Assembly: GCF_003351225.1 (NCBI RefSeq)
Contig: NZ_QQSY01000002.1
Location: forward strand, 982,118-1,046,117
Direction: 5' to 3'
DNA length: 64,000 nucleotides
From: Dyella solisilvae
GTDB taxonomy: Bacteria; Pseudomonadota; Gammaproteobacteria; Xanthomonadales; Rhodanobacteraceae
Notes under the pieces: model-generated
What the model saw: only the letters and a program-made list of their open reading frames with translations
What the model was told of the DNA's origin: nothing
Database searches by the model: none
Shown: piece after piece, positions 37,257 to 45,979 of the stretch
How positions within the stretch are numbered: the first letter of the stretch is position 1
How the letters are laid out: each line of letters starts with the position of its first letter
Position numbers and translations under genes: made by a program

Positions 37257-39287
37257 TCAGCCCTTGGCCGGCAGGTACTTCTCGAACCACATCAGCGCGC
37301 GCTGCAGCACGTCGCGCTGGTGGTCGGGGTCGACGAAGTGGTGGCCTTCATTCGGGTAGACCACCAGCGAGGTCGGCACGCCCTGGGCGCGCAACGCGTG
37401 CCAGTACTCGAACGACTGCGGCGCCGGGCATTCGGCGTCGCGATCGCCGACCACCACAAGCGTGGGCGCCTTCACCTGCTTGATGTAGTTGATCGCCGAG
37501 CTCTTGGCGTAAACGTCCGGGTCGTCGTACACCGATGCGCCGAAGAACGGCAGCATCCACTGGTCGATCAGGTTCTGGCCGTAATAGCTCTGCCAGTTCG
37601 CGATGCCTGCGCCCGCGACCACCGCGCGGAAGCGCTGGGTCTGGGTCGGGATGAACATGCTCATGAAGCCGCCATAGCTCCAGCCGGTGAGGCCGAGGCG
37701 CTTGTCGTCGACCGGCAGCTTCTTCTCGATGGTGTCGATGCCGGCGAGGATGTCGCGCAGGTCACCGTGGCCGAAATCCTTGCGGTTGGCCTGCACGTAG
37801 GCTTCGCCCTGGCCGTAGCTGCCGCGCGGGTTGGGCATGAACACGAAATAGCCCAGCGTCGAGAACGGCACGCCGCCAAAGCCCACGCTGGGCCAGCGCG
37901 GCAGCACCGCGCTGGACGGGCCGCCATGCACGGTGACGATCATCGGGTACGACTTCTTCGCGTCGTAGTTGGCCGGGTACAGCAGCCAGCCCTGCACGTG
38001 ACGGCCCTCGTTGTCCCACTCCACCGACTCGGCCTTGCCCCAGCCGGGCTTGAGCGAGGCATTGAGCGAAGTGACCGCGGCCGGCGCGTTCTCGCCGAGC
38101 GCGCCGGCGTGCACTTCCGGCGCGGCGGCGTAGGAGCTCTGCACGAAGGCGACCGAGCGATGGTCGGCCGACAGCGACAGCGCCATCTCGGCGCTGCCGT
38201 CGCCGATGTTGGCGGGCAGGGTGAATAGCGTGCGCGTGGCGCTGGCTTTGTCGCCGCTGACGCCGTACTCGGCGACCTGGCTCTGGCCGTTGCTGACCTG
38301 CGCCACCAGCAGCTGCTGCGGGCCGGTCCAGGCAAACCAGGCTGGCGTGACCTTGAGGCCCGGGGTGAGGTTGGCCGGCTCGCCGCCGTTGGATGACACC
38401 GTGTACAGATCACCGCCGGTGGCGCCCTGGTCGCTCATCAGACCGCCGATGAAGGCGATGCGCTGGCCGTCCGGCGACCAGCGCGGCAGGGCGATCTGCA
38501 GGCCGTGCAGTGAACCCTTGCTGGCGCTTGGGTCGAGCACCTGGATGGCCTTGGCGCCGACCTGCGCGTTCTGCACGTAGAGCTTGGCCAACCACCAGTT
38601 GTTGTCGCCCGGGGGCGGCGCCCCGACGTAGGCGATGCGCTTGCCATCCGGCGACCAGCTGAATTCGTAAGCGTAGGTCTGGCCGTCGGTGAGCAGGTGC
38701 ACGGCGCCGCCCGTCGCGTCGACCGTCGCCACGCGCTGCACTTCCAGTCCATCCACGCCGATCTCGCCCGCCGCCGGCTTGGCCGCGTACACCGCGCTGG
38801 CGCGGCGCGTGCCGTTGGGCACGTAGAGGAAGCCGAGCGACTTGCCATCGGGCGACCAGGCCAGGCCGTCAGCCATGCCGGGCAGTTCGGCCAGCCGCTT
38901 GGGGGCTGTCTTGGCCGGCACGTCGGCAACGACCAGGTCCTTCTGCTTGCCGCCGCTGGCGCAGTCGGAGACGAAGGCCAGGTGGTGGGAATCGGGCGCC
39001 CAGGCGATGTCGCTGGAGCTGCAGCTGCCCGGCTTGTTATCGCCCAGGCGGCGCACGTCGCTGCCGTCGGCCTTGGCCACTTCGACGCCGTCCTTGCCCT
39101 CCGTGCGCACCACCCACGCCAGCTGCGAGCCATCCGGCGATAGCTGCACGGCGTCGATCTGGCGCACCTTGCCGAGCTCGGCAAGCAGTTGCTCGATGCG
39201 GGGGTCGACCGACGCGGGCGCGGCGAAGGCAGCGGGAGCAAGCGCGGCGAGCAGCGCCGGGAGCAGGAGACGGGCGGGATGGGGCAT
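37257..39287 (-). CDS. S9-family serine peptidase (prolyl oligopeptidase family)
   Basis: This is a secreted peptidase of 676 residues, likely of the dipeptidyl or acylaminoacyl type. It has a signal peptide (ARLLLPALLAALAPAAFAAP) and a seven-bladed WD40-like propeller (repeats such as DIAWAPDSHHLAFVSD, GLAWSPDGKSLGFLYV, EFSWSPDGKRIAYVG). The C-terminal alpha/beta hydrolase carries the triad S537 (GWSYGG), D617 (GDRDAECP) and H649 (NEGHHF). Start ATG 39287 places the signal peptide first; the frame is open to 39362. Its stop codon is 1 bp from that of the convergent regulator gene. Confidence 0.92.
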   Translation of the reverse strand: MPHPARLLLPALLAALAPAAFAAPASVDPRIEQLLAELGKVRQIDAVQLSPDGSQLAWVVRTEGKDGVEVAKADGSDVRRLGDNKPGSCSSSDIAWAPDSHHLAFVSDCASGGKQKDLVVADVPAKTAPKRLAELPGMADGLAWSPDGKSLGFLYVPNGTRRASAVYAAKPAAGEIGVDGLEVQRVATVDATGGAVHLLTDGQTYAYEFSWSPDGKRIAYVGAPPPGDNNWWLAKLYVQNAQVGAKAIQVLDPSASKGSLHGLQIALPRWSPDGQRIAFIGGLMSDQGATGGDLYTVSSNGGEPANLTPGLKVTPAWFAWTGPQQLLVAQVSNGQSQVAEYGVSGDKASATRTLFTLPANIGDGSAEMALSLSADHRSVAFVQSSYAAAPEVHAGALGENAPAAVTSLNASLKPGWGKAESVEWDNEGRHVQGWLLYPANYDAKKSYPMIVTVHGGPSSAVLPRWPSVGFGGVPFSTLGYFVFMPNPRGSYGQGEAYVQANRKDFGHGDLRDILAGIDTIEKKLPVDDKRLGLTGWSYGGFMSMFIPTQTQRFRAVVAGAGIANWQSYYGQNLIDQWMLPFFGASVYDDPDVYAKSSAINYIKQVKAPTLVVVGDRDAECPAPQSFEYWHALRAQGVPTSLVVYPNEGHHFVDPDHQRDVLQRALMWFEKYLPAKG

Positions 39288-39469
39288 GGGCAGCGCCTGG
39301 CTGGGTTCGAAAGCGTAAACGCTAACAGGCTGGCCGGGCGCTGTGTATGGGCAAGAACGCACGCCTGGCGCTCAGGCTCGCCAGACCGGCGTGGCGGAAA
39401 CGCCTTTTCCATCTTCCTGACCCGCTGCCGCCAGCGCACGCCGCCCGGCGGTCGTGTGAAGGGTCGGGG

Positions 39470-40399
39470 TTAGTGCGCCGCGACCACCGGCTGCTGGCGG
39501 GCGGCCTGCACGGCGGCGAGCTTGGCCTTGATGGCGGGCATCGCGGCCAGCGCGGCGCGTTCGCCTTCCAGGATGGCCTGGTTCTTCTGCTCGAAGTCGG
39601 CGGCGCCGATCTGGCTGACCTTGGGACGGATCACGATGTCCGCGCGGGCCAGCTCCTGCTCGCCCAGCTTCTGGCCCATGATGCTGATCGACTGGCCCAC
39701 GATGTTGAGCATGCCCTGCGGATTGGTTCCGTTGGCCTTGCTGGAGATGTCCACCGCGATCACCACGTCAGCGCCGAGCTGACGCGCCGCATCCACCGGC
39801 ACCGGGCTGACCACGCCGCCGTCGATGTAATGCTTGCCGTTGATCTCAACCGGCTCGAACACGCCCGGGATGCTGCTCGAGGCGCGCACCGCCTGGCCGG
39901 TATTGCCGCGCACGAACACGGTGCGCTGGCCGGTCTCCAGCTGGGTGGCGACCGCCGCGAACGGCACGCTGAGCTTGTCCATCGGCCGGTTCTTGATCAG
40001 CTGGTTCACGTAGTCCTGCAGCTTCTGGCCCTGCACCACGCCGCCGGAGAACAGGTGCACGTCGCGCAGGCTGCTCTGGTCCAGCGAGAAGGCGGTCTCC
40101 TGCAGCTGGAACGGATCCATGCCGCTGGCGTAGAGCGCGCCCACCACGCTGCCGGCGCTGGTGCCGGCCACCACGTCTGGATGGATGCCGTTGGCCTCCA
40201 GCATCTTGATCACGCCGATGTGCGCGAAGCCCTTGGCGGCGCCGCCGCCCAGGGCCAGGCCGATGCGCAGCTTGGCCGGCGGCTGGACCACCACGGGCGC
40301 CACGGGCGGCGGCGTGGGCTTGTCAGCGCCGAAACAGGCGCACAACACCAGGCTGGCAAGCAGGGGCAGGAGCGGGCGAAGGCGGCGGGTGGCGGACAT
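39470..40399 (-). CDS. Patatin-like phospholipase lipoprotein (RssA/NTE type)
   Basis: This is a predicted lipid acyl hydrolase anchored as a lipoprotein. The 309-residue product has a signal sequence ending in a lipobox before C22 (LVLCAC). A patatin domain follows, with oxyanion segment GLALGGGAAKGFAHIGV, nucleophile motif GTSAGS, and catalytic DGG in YIDGGVVSPVPVDAARQLGA. The length and motif spacing match RssA-type bacterial NTE proteins. The next gene upstream on this strand is fbp, with a 26-bp palindrome between them. Confidence 0.93.
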   Translation of the reverse strand: MSATRRLRPLLPLLASLVLCACFGADKPTPPPVAPVVVQPPAKLRIGLALGGGAAKGFAHIGVIKMLEANGIHPDVVAGTSAGSVVGALYASGMDPFQLQETAFSLDQSSLRDVHLFSGGVVQGQKLQDYVNQLIKNRPMDKLSVPFAAVATQLETGQRTVFVRGNTGQAVRASSSIPGVFEPVEINGKHYIDGGVVSPVPVDAARQLGADVVIAVDISSKANGTNPQGMLNIVGQSISIMGQKLGEQELARADIVIRPKVSQIGAADFEQKNQAILEGERAALAAMPAIKAKLAAVQAARQQPVVAAH

Positions 40400-40533
40400 G
40401 TCGGGGCGCGTTGGGAAAGGGCGTCACCTCACGAGGGTGACTGGCGCGCGAGTGTAAGGCCGCCGAAGGGCGCCGTGCTGACGGCTTGGGGCGGCTGTTG
40501 GGCGCGGGTCAGCTGGCTATCCCCCTCACGATC

Positions 40534-40559
40534 GTCATCCCGGCGTACGCCGGGATGAC
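40534..40559. repeat. Perfect 26-bp REP-like palindrome
   Basis: This perfect inverted repeat reads GTCATCCCGGCG then TA then CGCCGGGATGAC. The GTCATCCC...GGGATGAC core is related to the element at 4349-4379 (GATCCCAGC...GCTGGGATGAC). It lies 11 bp past the fbp stop and may stabilise the fbp mRNA or terminate it. Confidence 0.8.
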
Positions 40560-40570
40560 CAGTGCGGCGG

Positions 40571-41584
40571 TCACACCGCCGCGTCGGCCTCGACGTGGTA
40601 GTGCGTGGCCACTTCTACTTCCTTCTTCGAGCCTAGGAAGACCGGCACGCGCTGGTGCAGGCCGCTGGGCTGGATGCCCATGATGCGCTCGCGGCCCGTG
40701 GTGGCGGCGCCGCCGGCCTGTTCGATGATCATGGCCATCGGGTTGGCTTCGTACATCAGGCGCAGCTTGCCGCCCTTGGACTTGATCTTGGCGTCCAGCG
40801 GATAGAAGAACACGCCGCCGCGGGTGATGATGCGGTGCACGTCGGCCACCATCGAGGCGACCCAGCGCATGTTGAAGTCCCTGCCGCGCGGACCGTCCTT
40901 GCCTGCCAGCAGCTCGCCGATATAGCGCTGCATCGGCGCTTCCCAGTGACGCTGGTTGGACATGTTGATGGCGAACTCGCCGGTCTCTTCCGGGATGCGG
41001 ATGTCGCGGCGGCTGAGGATGAAGCTGCCCACTTCGCGATCGAGGGTGAACTCGTGGGTGCCGTGGCCGAAGGTCAGCACCAGCACGGTGGCCGGGCCGT
41101 ACACCACGTAGCCGGCGCCGAGCTGGGTGGTTCCCGGCTGCAGGAAGTGCTCGGCCTTGGGCTCGGTGACGCCGTCGGGGCAACGCAGGATCGAGAAGAT
41201 CGTGCCCACCGAGATGTTCACGTCGATGTTGGAGCTGCCGTCCAGCGGATCGAACAGCAGCAGGTGGTTGCCCTTCGGGTACATGTCGGGGATCGGCTGC
41301 GGGTCTTCCATTTCCTCCGAGGCGCAGGCGGCGAGCTGGCCGCCCCAGGCGTTTGCTTCGAGCAGGATCTCGTTGGAGATCACGTCCAGCTTCTTCTGCG
41401 CCTCGCCCTGGATGTTGCCGGTGCCGGCCTCGCCCAGCACGCCGCCGAGGGCGCCCTTGTTGGTGGCCACCGCGATGCGCTTGCAGGCGCGCGCGACAAC
41501 TTCGATCAGCAGGGAAAGCTCGGCGTTGATGCGGCCGGCGCGGCGTTCCTCGATCAGGAACTGGATCAGCGAGATGGACTTCAT
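40571..41584 (-). CDS. fbp: Class 1 fructose-1,6-bisphosphatase
   Basis: This enzyme hydrolyses fructose 1,6-bisphosphate to fructose 6-phosphate in gluconeogenesis. The 337-residue product has the family motifs NPLDG-type segment [36 protein letters not shown], and [20 protein letters not shown]. The catalytic metal ligands (E in ACASEEME, D in DPLDG) are present. Length agrees with FBPase I. Presence beside the acetate genes in the same window fits growth on gluconeogenic substrates, but they are not in an operon. Confidence 0.97.
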   Translation of the reverse strand: MKSISLIQFLIEERRAGRINAELSLLIEVVARACKRIAVATNKGALGGVLGEAGTGNIQGEAQKKLDVISNEILLEANAWGGQLAACASEEMEDPQPIPDMYPKGNHLLLFDPLDGSSNIDVNISVGTIFSILRCPDGVTEPKAEHFLQPGTTQLGAGYVVYGPATVLVLTFGHGTHEFTLDREVGSFILSRRDIRIPEETGEFAINMSNQRHWEAPMQRYIGELLAGKDGPRGRDFNMRWVASMVADVHRIITRGGVFFYPLDAKIKSKGGKLRLMYEANPMAMIIEQAGGAATTGRERIMGIQPSGLHQRVPVFLGSKKEVEVATHYHVEADAAV

Positions 41585-41804
41585 GGCGAACCCGCAAGCA
41601 TAGGGATCCCTATTGTCCCGGGTGACCCGGGCGTTTGTCAGCTCAATGTGTGACCAGTCGATTCATCTACGCGATGTGAAACTCTTTTTGGACAAGCCAC
41701 CCTGCAGGACGACCGAAGGGGTTCTGGCCCATCCAGTGACCTGCTGACAACACGTTGGCAGCAGGGGGTCGCCACACTTCCTACCCTCACAAGGAGGGAG
41801 TCTT

Positions 41805-42428
41805 ATGCGCGACACGGTGTATTTCCTGGCGTTCGACGGCTTCGTGGACTGGCACGCGGCGCAGGCCCTGTGCGAGATCCGCCGGCCGGGCGACTGGCGC
41901 CTGCAGACGGTGGGCTTCTCGTTGCAGCCGGTGCTGTCCATGGGCGGACTGCGGGTGCTGCCCGAACTGACCCTGGATCAGCTGGATCTGGACCGCGCGG
42001 CGCTGCTGATCCTGCCCGGCGGCCATCTGTGGGAACACGGTTACGGCGAGGAGGCGGTGGACGCCGCGCGACGTGTGCATGCAGTTGGCGCGCCCGTCGC
42101 TGCGGTGGACAGCGGCGTGCTGGCGCTGGCGCGGGCGGGACTGCTCGACCATTGCCGTCATACCGGCAACTGGCCCGGCCAGATCGACAGCCAGGTGTCC
42201 ACTTATGCCGGTGCCGACCAGTACGACCCGCAGGTGCTGGCGGTCAGCGATGGCGGCGTGATTACCGCCAGCCAGCTGGGCAGCGTGGAATTCGCCCGCG
42301 AGGTGATCCGCACGCTGGATCTCTACAACGCCAGCGATCGCGAGCACTGGTACCGCCTGTACAAGCACGCCGTGCCGCCGCCGTGGTGCGTCGGCGCAAC
42401 CACAACCGCCACCGCCGTGGCGGCGTGA
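41805..42428 (+). CDS. DJ-1/PfpI-family protein lacking the catalytic cysteine
   Basis: This 207-residue protein has a class I glutamine amidotransferase/DJ-1 fold. It opens MRDTVYFLAFDGFVDWHAAQ and has LLILPGGHLW and the elbow segment APVAAVDSGVLALARAGLLD. In active DJ-1 members the elbow reads AAICGAT; here the position is D102, so the nucleophilic Cys is absent, with a Ser next to it. A His-rich stretch follows (HCRHTGNWPG). A ligand-binding or regulatory role is more likely than hydrolysis. It is followed at 10 bp by a small gene with a strong ribosome-binding site. Confidence 0.85.
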   Translation: MRDTVYFLAFDGFVDWHAAQALCEIRRPGDWRLQTVGFSLQPVLSMGGLRVLPELTLDQLDLDRAALLILPGGHLWEHGYGEEAVDAARRVHAVGAPVAAVDSGVLALARAGLLDHCRHTGNWPGQIDSQVSTYAGADQYDPQVLAVSDGGVITASQLGSVEFAREVIRTLDLYNASDREHWYRLYKHAVPPPWCVGATTTATAVAA

Positions 42429-42438
42429 GGAGGGTGAC

Positions 42439-42639
42439 ATGGCATTTCCGATCGGAAAGATCCTGATGGCCTATCGGCCGCTGTACCTGCGAGGCCTGCT
42501 GATGGACGGGCAATACCGCCTGCCGGCCGCCTCTCCTGTACCCACGCCAGAGACGGGCAAGCGGGCTGCGCCCAGCAAGGAAGTCGTGGCCGAGCGCGCG
42601 CCCGGGATGACCAAGCCGCTGCGCGGAGCGTTGACATGA
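42439..42639 (+). CDS. Small hypothetical protein (66 aa)
   Basis: This short open frame begins ATG 42439 just after a near-perfect GGAGGG (42429-42434), the strongest ribosome-binding site in this neighbourhood. The product (MAFPIGKILMAYRPLYLRGL...) is basic, with a hydrophobic start and a Pro/Ala-rich tail. No family was recognised. It sits 10 bp after the DJ-1-like gene and 40 bp before the GST gene, so it is probably expressed with them. Length and the tail are consistent with a small regulatory or membrane-associated peptide. Confidence 0.5.
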   Translation: MAFPIGKILMAYRPLYLRGLLMDGQYRLPAASPVPTPETGKRAAPSKEVVAERAPGMTKPLRGALT

Positions 42640-42679
42640 GCCTCTGCGCTATCGCCACCTCAATCGCGAGATCGTCGGC

Positions 42680-43309
42680 ATGACCAATGAACGCGTCACC
42701 TTCTATCACGCGCCCAACAGCCGCTCCGGCGGCGCGCGTGCGCTGCTGGAGGAACTGGGCGTGGACTACGAGCTGAAAGTGCTCAACCTGCGCAAGCAGG
42801 AGCAGCGCCAGTCGCCCTACGTAGGCGTCAACCCGATGGGCAAGGTGCCAGCGATCTGGCATCGCGGCCAGCTGGTGACCGAGCAGCCGGCGGTTTACAT
42901 CTATCTGGCCGATCTGTACGCGGAGAAGGGACTCGCGCCGGGCCTGGATGATCCGTTGCGTGGCGTCTACCTGCGCTGGATGGTGTTCTACGGTTCGTGC
43001 TTCGAACCGGCGTTGGTGGACCGCTCGATGCAACGCGAGCCGGCGGCGCCGTCCACCTGCCCCTACGGTGACTGGGACACCATGTTCAGCACCCTGGTGG
43101 CGCAGCTGGAGCGCGGGCCCTACATGCTTGGTGAGCGCTTCAGCGCGCTCGACGTGCTGTGGGGCAGTGCGTTGCGCTGGACCACGATGTTCAAGCTCGT
43201 ACCCGAGCTGCCGGTGATCACTGCCTATGTCGAGCGCATCGCCGCGCGACCGGCGATGCAGCGCGCCGCGGCGCTGGACGCCGAGCTGGCGGCGGCGCAG
43301 GCGGCGTAA
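42680..43309 (+). CDS. Glutathione S-transferase family protein
   Basis: This 209-residue protein has a thioredoxin-like N-terminal domain (TFYHAPNSRSGGARALLEEL, with the catalytic-type Ser in NSRSG) and a NPMGKVPAI cis-Pro motif. The TEQPAVYIYLADLY motif binds glutathione, and the rest is an all-helical C-terminal domain (MLGERFSALDVLWGSALRW). It is the third gene of the DJ-1-like, small-protein, GST set. The substrate is not known; detoxification of electrophiles is the usual role. Confidence 0.9.
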   Translation: MTNERVTFYHAPNSRSGGARALLEELGVDYELKVLNLRKQEQRQSPYVGVNPMGKVPAIWHRGQLVTEQPAVYIYLADLYAEKGLAPGLDDPLRGVYLRWMVFYGSCFEPALVDRSMQREPAAPSTCPYGDWDTMFSTLVAQLERGPYMLGERFSALDVLWGSALRWTTMFKLVPELPVITAYVERIAARPAMQRAAALDAELAAAQAA

Positions 43310-43329
43310 CGCGCCCATGTCGTGCGAAC

Positions 43330-43444
43330 TTGTCCGGCCTTCATCCTCGCGACAGCGGGGGTCCCGCGGCCTTTGTTCTCGCAGGGAACATCCAGGTCGC
43401 CGGGCCGCCGCTTTCGCGGGGATGACGACAACCGTGAAGGTGGC
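43330..43444. repeat. Degenerate REP-like repeats between GST and the WYL regulator
   Basis: This gene-free stretch has imperfect repeats related to those near 4349 and 40534 (TTCATCCTCGCGACAGC, TCTCGCAGGGAACATCC, TTTCGCGGGGATGAC). A 14-nt segment, ACCGTGAAGGTGGC (43431-43444), also occurs at 3891-3904. An open frame through the region (43227-43733) is not coding-like. Confidence 0.55.
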
Positions 43445-43522
43445 GGTACCGAGCCGAGTGATTTGCCACGTTCGTGACTCCCGCCGCTGGTCGTCCTCCG
43501 TCGGGTCGGCCATCATGCGCCG

Positions 43523-44230
43523 ATGCGTCGCGCCGACCGGCTCTTCCTCATCATCCATGCCCTGCGCGGCCGTCGCACCGCGCTGCAGGCGCGCCAGCTC
43601 GCGGGCACGTTGGGCGTGTCATTGCGCACGGTCTATCGCGATGTGGCGGACCTGCAGCTTTCCGGCGTCCCGATCGAGGGTGAGGCCGGCGTCGGTTACC
43701 TGCTGCGCAAGGGCTCGGATATCCCGCCGCTGATGTTCACTGCCGACGAACTGGAGTCGCTGGTGGTGGGCACGCGTTTCGTGCGCGCCTTCGCCGGACA
43801 GAAGCTCGCCGAGAGCGCCCAGGCCGCGCTGCTCAAGATCGAGGCGGTGCTGCCGCCGGAGTTGCGCGAGCGCGCCACGCGCACGCGCATCTACGCACCG
43901 ATCTGGCGCGACCAGAGCAAGACTGAGTTCGCCGCGCGGATCGACCGACTCAACGCCGCCATCACCGACAGCCAGGTGCTGCGCCTGGACTACAGCGACG
44001 AAGCGGGCCGCACCAGCACGCGTGAGGTCGAGCCGCTGTGCCTGGCCTTCTGGGGCGGCGCCTGGACGCTGGGCGCCTGGTGTCGCCTGCGCGTGGGCTT
44101 CCGCAACTTCCGTCCCGACCGCATCACCGGCATGACCATCACCGGCGAGCGTTTCGACAACGTCGACGGCCGCAACCTCGAGGCTTACCTCCAGGCCATG
44201 CGTGGCTACTACGAAGGCATCGAAAGCTGA
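43523..44230 (+). CDS. YafY-type HTH/WYL-domain transcriptional regulator
   Basis: This 235-residue regulator has an N-terminal DeoR-type helix-turn-helix (MRRADRLFLIIHALRGRRTA, LAGTLGVSLRTVYRDVADLQ, EGEAGVGYLLRK) and a C-terminal WYL domain (LRLDYSDEAGRTSTREVEPL, FWGGAWTLGAWCRLRVGFRN). WYL domains commonly bind small ligands or nucleic acid. It follows the GST gene and may control the local detoxification genes, as YafY-like genes often do. The target is inferred. Confidence 0.9.
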   Translation: MRRADRLFLIIHALRGRRTALQARQLAGTLGVSLRTVYRDVADLQLSGVPIEGEAGVGYLLRKGSDIPPLMFTADELESLVVGTRFVRAFAGQKLAESAQAALLKIEAVLPPELRERATRTRIYAPIWRDQSKTEFAARIDRLNAAITDSQVLRLDYSDEAGRTSTREVEPLCLAFWGGAWTLGAWCRLRVGFRNFRPDRITGMTITGERFDNVDGRNLEAYLQAMRGYYEGIES

Positions 44231-44317
44231 CCTGATCGCGCACGCTCCGGCGTGAAGGGCACAGCGCAGGTCGCGATGGGCTACCCTCGTCCCAGCCGCC
44301 CTGAGCCGGAGGGACCG

Positions 44318-45979
44318 ATGTCACCGACCGAGAGCCCCGCCACCGCGCCCGCGTGGCACATGGACCTGATCGCCGGCCTCTCCATCGCCGGATTGCTGAT
44401 CCCGGAAGCGGTGGCCTATTCCGGCATCGCCGGGCTGCCGCCCCAGGCGGGTGTGATCGCCCTGTTCGTTGGCCTGGCCTCCTATGGCGTGCTGGGACGA
44501 AGTCGCTTCGCGATCGTCTCGGCCACATCCTCATCGGCCGCCGTGCTGGCTGCCGGCACGATCGCCCTGGCCGGCAATGACCCGGGCGCCCGTGCAGCGA
44601 TGGCGGCCACCCTGGTGCTGCTTGGCGGCGCATGTTTCCTGATCGCCGGCGCCGCGCGCCTGGGTGGACTGTCGCAACTGATCGCGCGGCCGGTGCTGCG
44701 CGGCTACACCTTTGGCCTGGCCTTCGTGATCGCGCTCAAGCAATTGCCCCACCTGCTGGGTGTGGCCGGCCTGCACGGCGATTTCGTGCCGAAGCTGCTG
44801 GTGGAGCTGCTGAAGCTGGCGCCACAGGTGCAGCCAGCCGCCTTGCTGTGCGGCGCGCTGGCGCTGGCGCTGCTGTTTGCCGGCGAGCGAATGCGGCGGG
44901 TGCCGGGCAGCCTGCTGGTGATCGCCCTGGGCGTGGGCGCCTCCAGCTGGCTGAAGGCGCGGGGCGTGGAGCTCACCGGCGCCATCACCTTCGACGCAGC
45001 ACTCGGCTGGCCCAGCTGGCCCAGCGCAGGGCAGTGGCTGCCCAGCGTGGAGCTGGCCGCGGCCCTGTTGCTGATCCTGTATGCCGAGTCCTATAGCGCC
45101 ATCCGTGGCTTCGCGCTGAAGCACGGCGACCCGGTGGAGCCCAACCGCGACCTGCTGGTGCTGGGCGTGGCCAATGTGCTTTCCGGCCTGCTGCACGGCA
45201 TGCCGGTGGGCGCCGGCTACTCGGGCACGTCGGCCAACGAGGCGGCCGGGGCGCGTTCGCGCTGGTCCGGCGTGATCGCGGCCATCAGCGTGCTGGTGCT
45301 CGTGCTGCTCGCGCTGCGCTGGATCGAGCGCATCCCGCAGCCGGTGCTGGCGGCCATCGTGATCCACGCCGTGAGCAAATCGTTGCGGCTGTCGGTCTTC
45401 ACGCCCTATCTGCGCTGGCAGCGCGATCGCCTGCTGATCTTCGCCGCGGTGCTGGCGGTGCTGTCCCTGGGCATCCTCAATGGCCTGCTGTTCGCCATCG
45501 CCTTCAGCCTCGTCCTGCTGCTGCGCCAGCTGGCCGCGCCGCGGTTGAGCGTGCTCGGCCGGCTGGGCGACGGGCACGACTTCGTCGCCATCGCCGGGCA
45601 TCCGGAGGCCACGCCGGTGCCGGGCATGCTGATCGTGCGGCCGGAAGAGCCCCTGTTCTTCGTCAATGCCGAGGCGATGATGGTGCAGGCCCGGAACCGG
45701 GTGGAGTCCTGCCAGGGCGTGCATCGGGTGGTCTTGAGCCTGGAGGAATCTCCCGACCTCGACGGCACCGCGCTGGAGTCGATCGCCGATTTCGCTGTCT
45801 GGCTGGAGGCTCGTGGCGTCGAGCTGCGCGTGGCACGATTGAAGGACGCCGCGTGCGAGGCGCTCTCGCGCATGGCGCTACCCCAGCTTCCGCCACAGGC
45901 GCTGAAAGACTGGAGCGTGGACGATGCCGTGACGGCGGCCGCGTCCGCTCCGAACACCTCCAAGGGATCCATGCAGTGA
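44318..45979 (+). CDS. SulP (SLC26) family anion transporter with STAS domain
   Basis: This inner-membrane anion transporter has 553 residues. The first SLC26 motif is seen in DLIAGLSIAGLLIPEAVAYSGIAG. About ten to twelve membrane helices follow, and the cytoplasmic STAS domain comes after residue 440 (GMLIVRPEEPLFFVNAEAMM, ESPDLDGTALESIADFAVWL). A Shine-Dalgarno GGAGGG precedes ATG 44318; the frame is open upstream to 44252 but that start lacks a good site. The substrate could be sulfate, bicarbonate or a dicarboxylate. The next gene starts within its stop codon. Confidence 0.9.
   Translation: MSPTESPATAPAWHMDLIAGLSIAGLLIPEAVAYSGIAGLPPQAGVIALFVGLASYGVLGRSRFAIVSATSSSAAVLAAGTIALAGNDPGARAAMAATLVLLGGACFLIAGAARLGGLSQLIARPVLRGYTFGLAFVIALKQLPHLLGVAGLHGDFVPKLLVELLKLAPQVQPAALLCGALALALLFAGERMRRVPGSLLVIALGVGASSWLKARGVELTGAITFDAALGWPSWPSAGQWLPSVELAAALLLILYAESYSAIRGFALKHGDPVEPNRDLLVLGVANVLSGLLHGMPVGAGYSGTSANEAAGARSRWSGVIAAISVLVLVLLALRWIERIPQPVLAAIVIHAVSKSLRLSVFTPYLRWQRDRLLIFAAVLAVLSLGILNGLLFAIAFSLVLLLRQLAAPRLSVLGRLGDGHDFVAIAGHPEATPVPGMLIVRPEEPLFFVNAEAMMVQARNRVESCQGVHRVVLSLEESPDLDGTALESIADFAVWLEARGVELRVARLKDAACEALSRMALPQLPPQALKDWSVDDAVTAAASAPNTSKGSMQ

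Noticed and set aside
43227-43733. 168-codon frame overlapping the GST and WYL genes
   Set aside because: It is composed of repeat-derived sequence and a shadow of the regulator; the true regulator starts at 43523.
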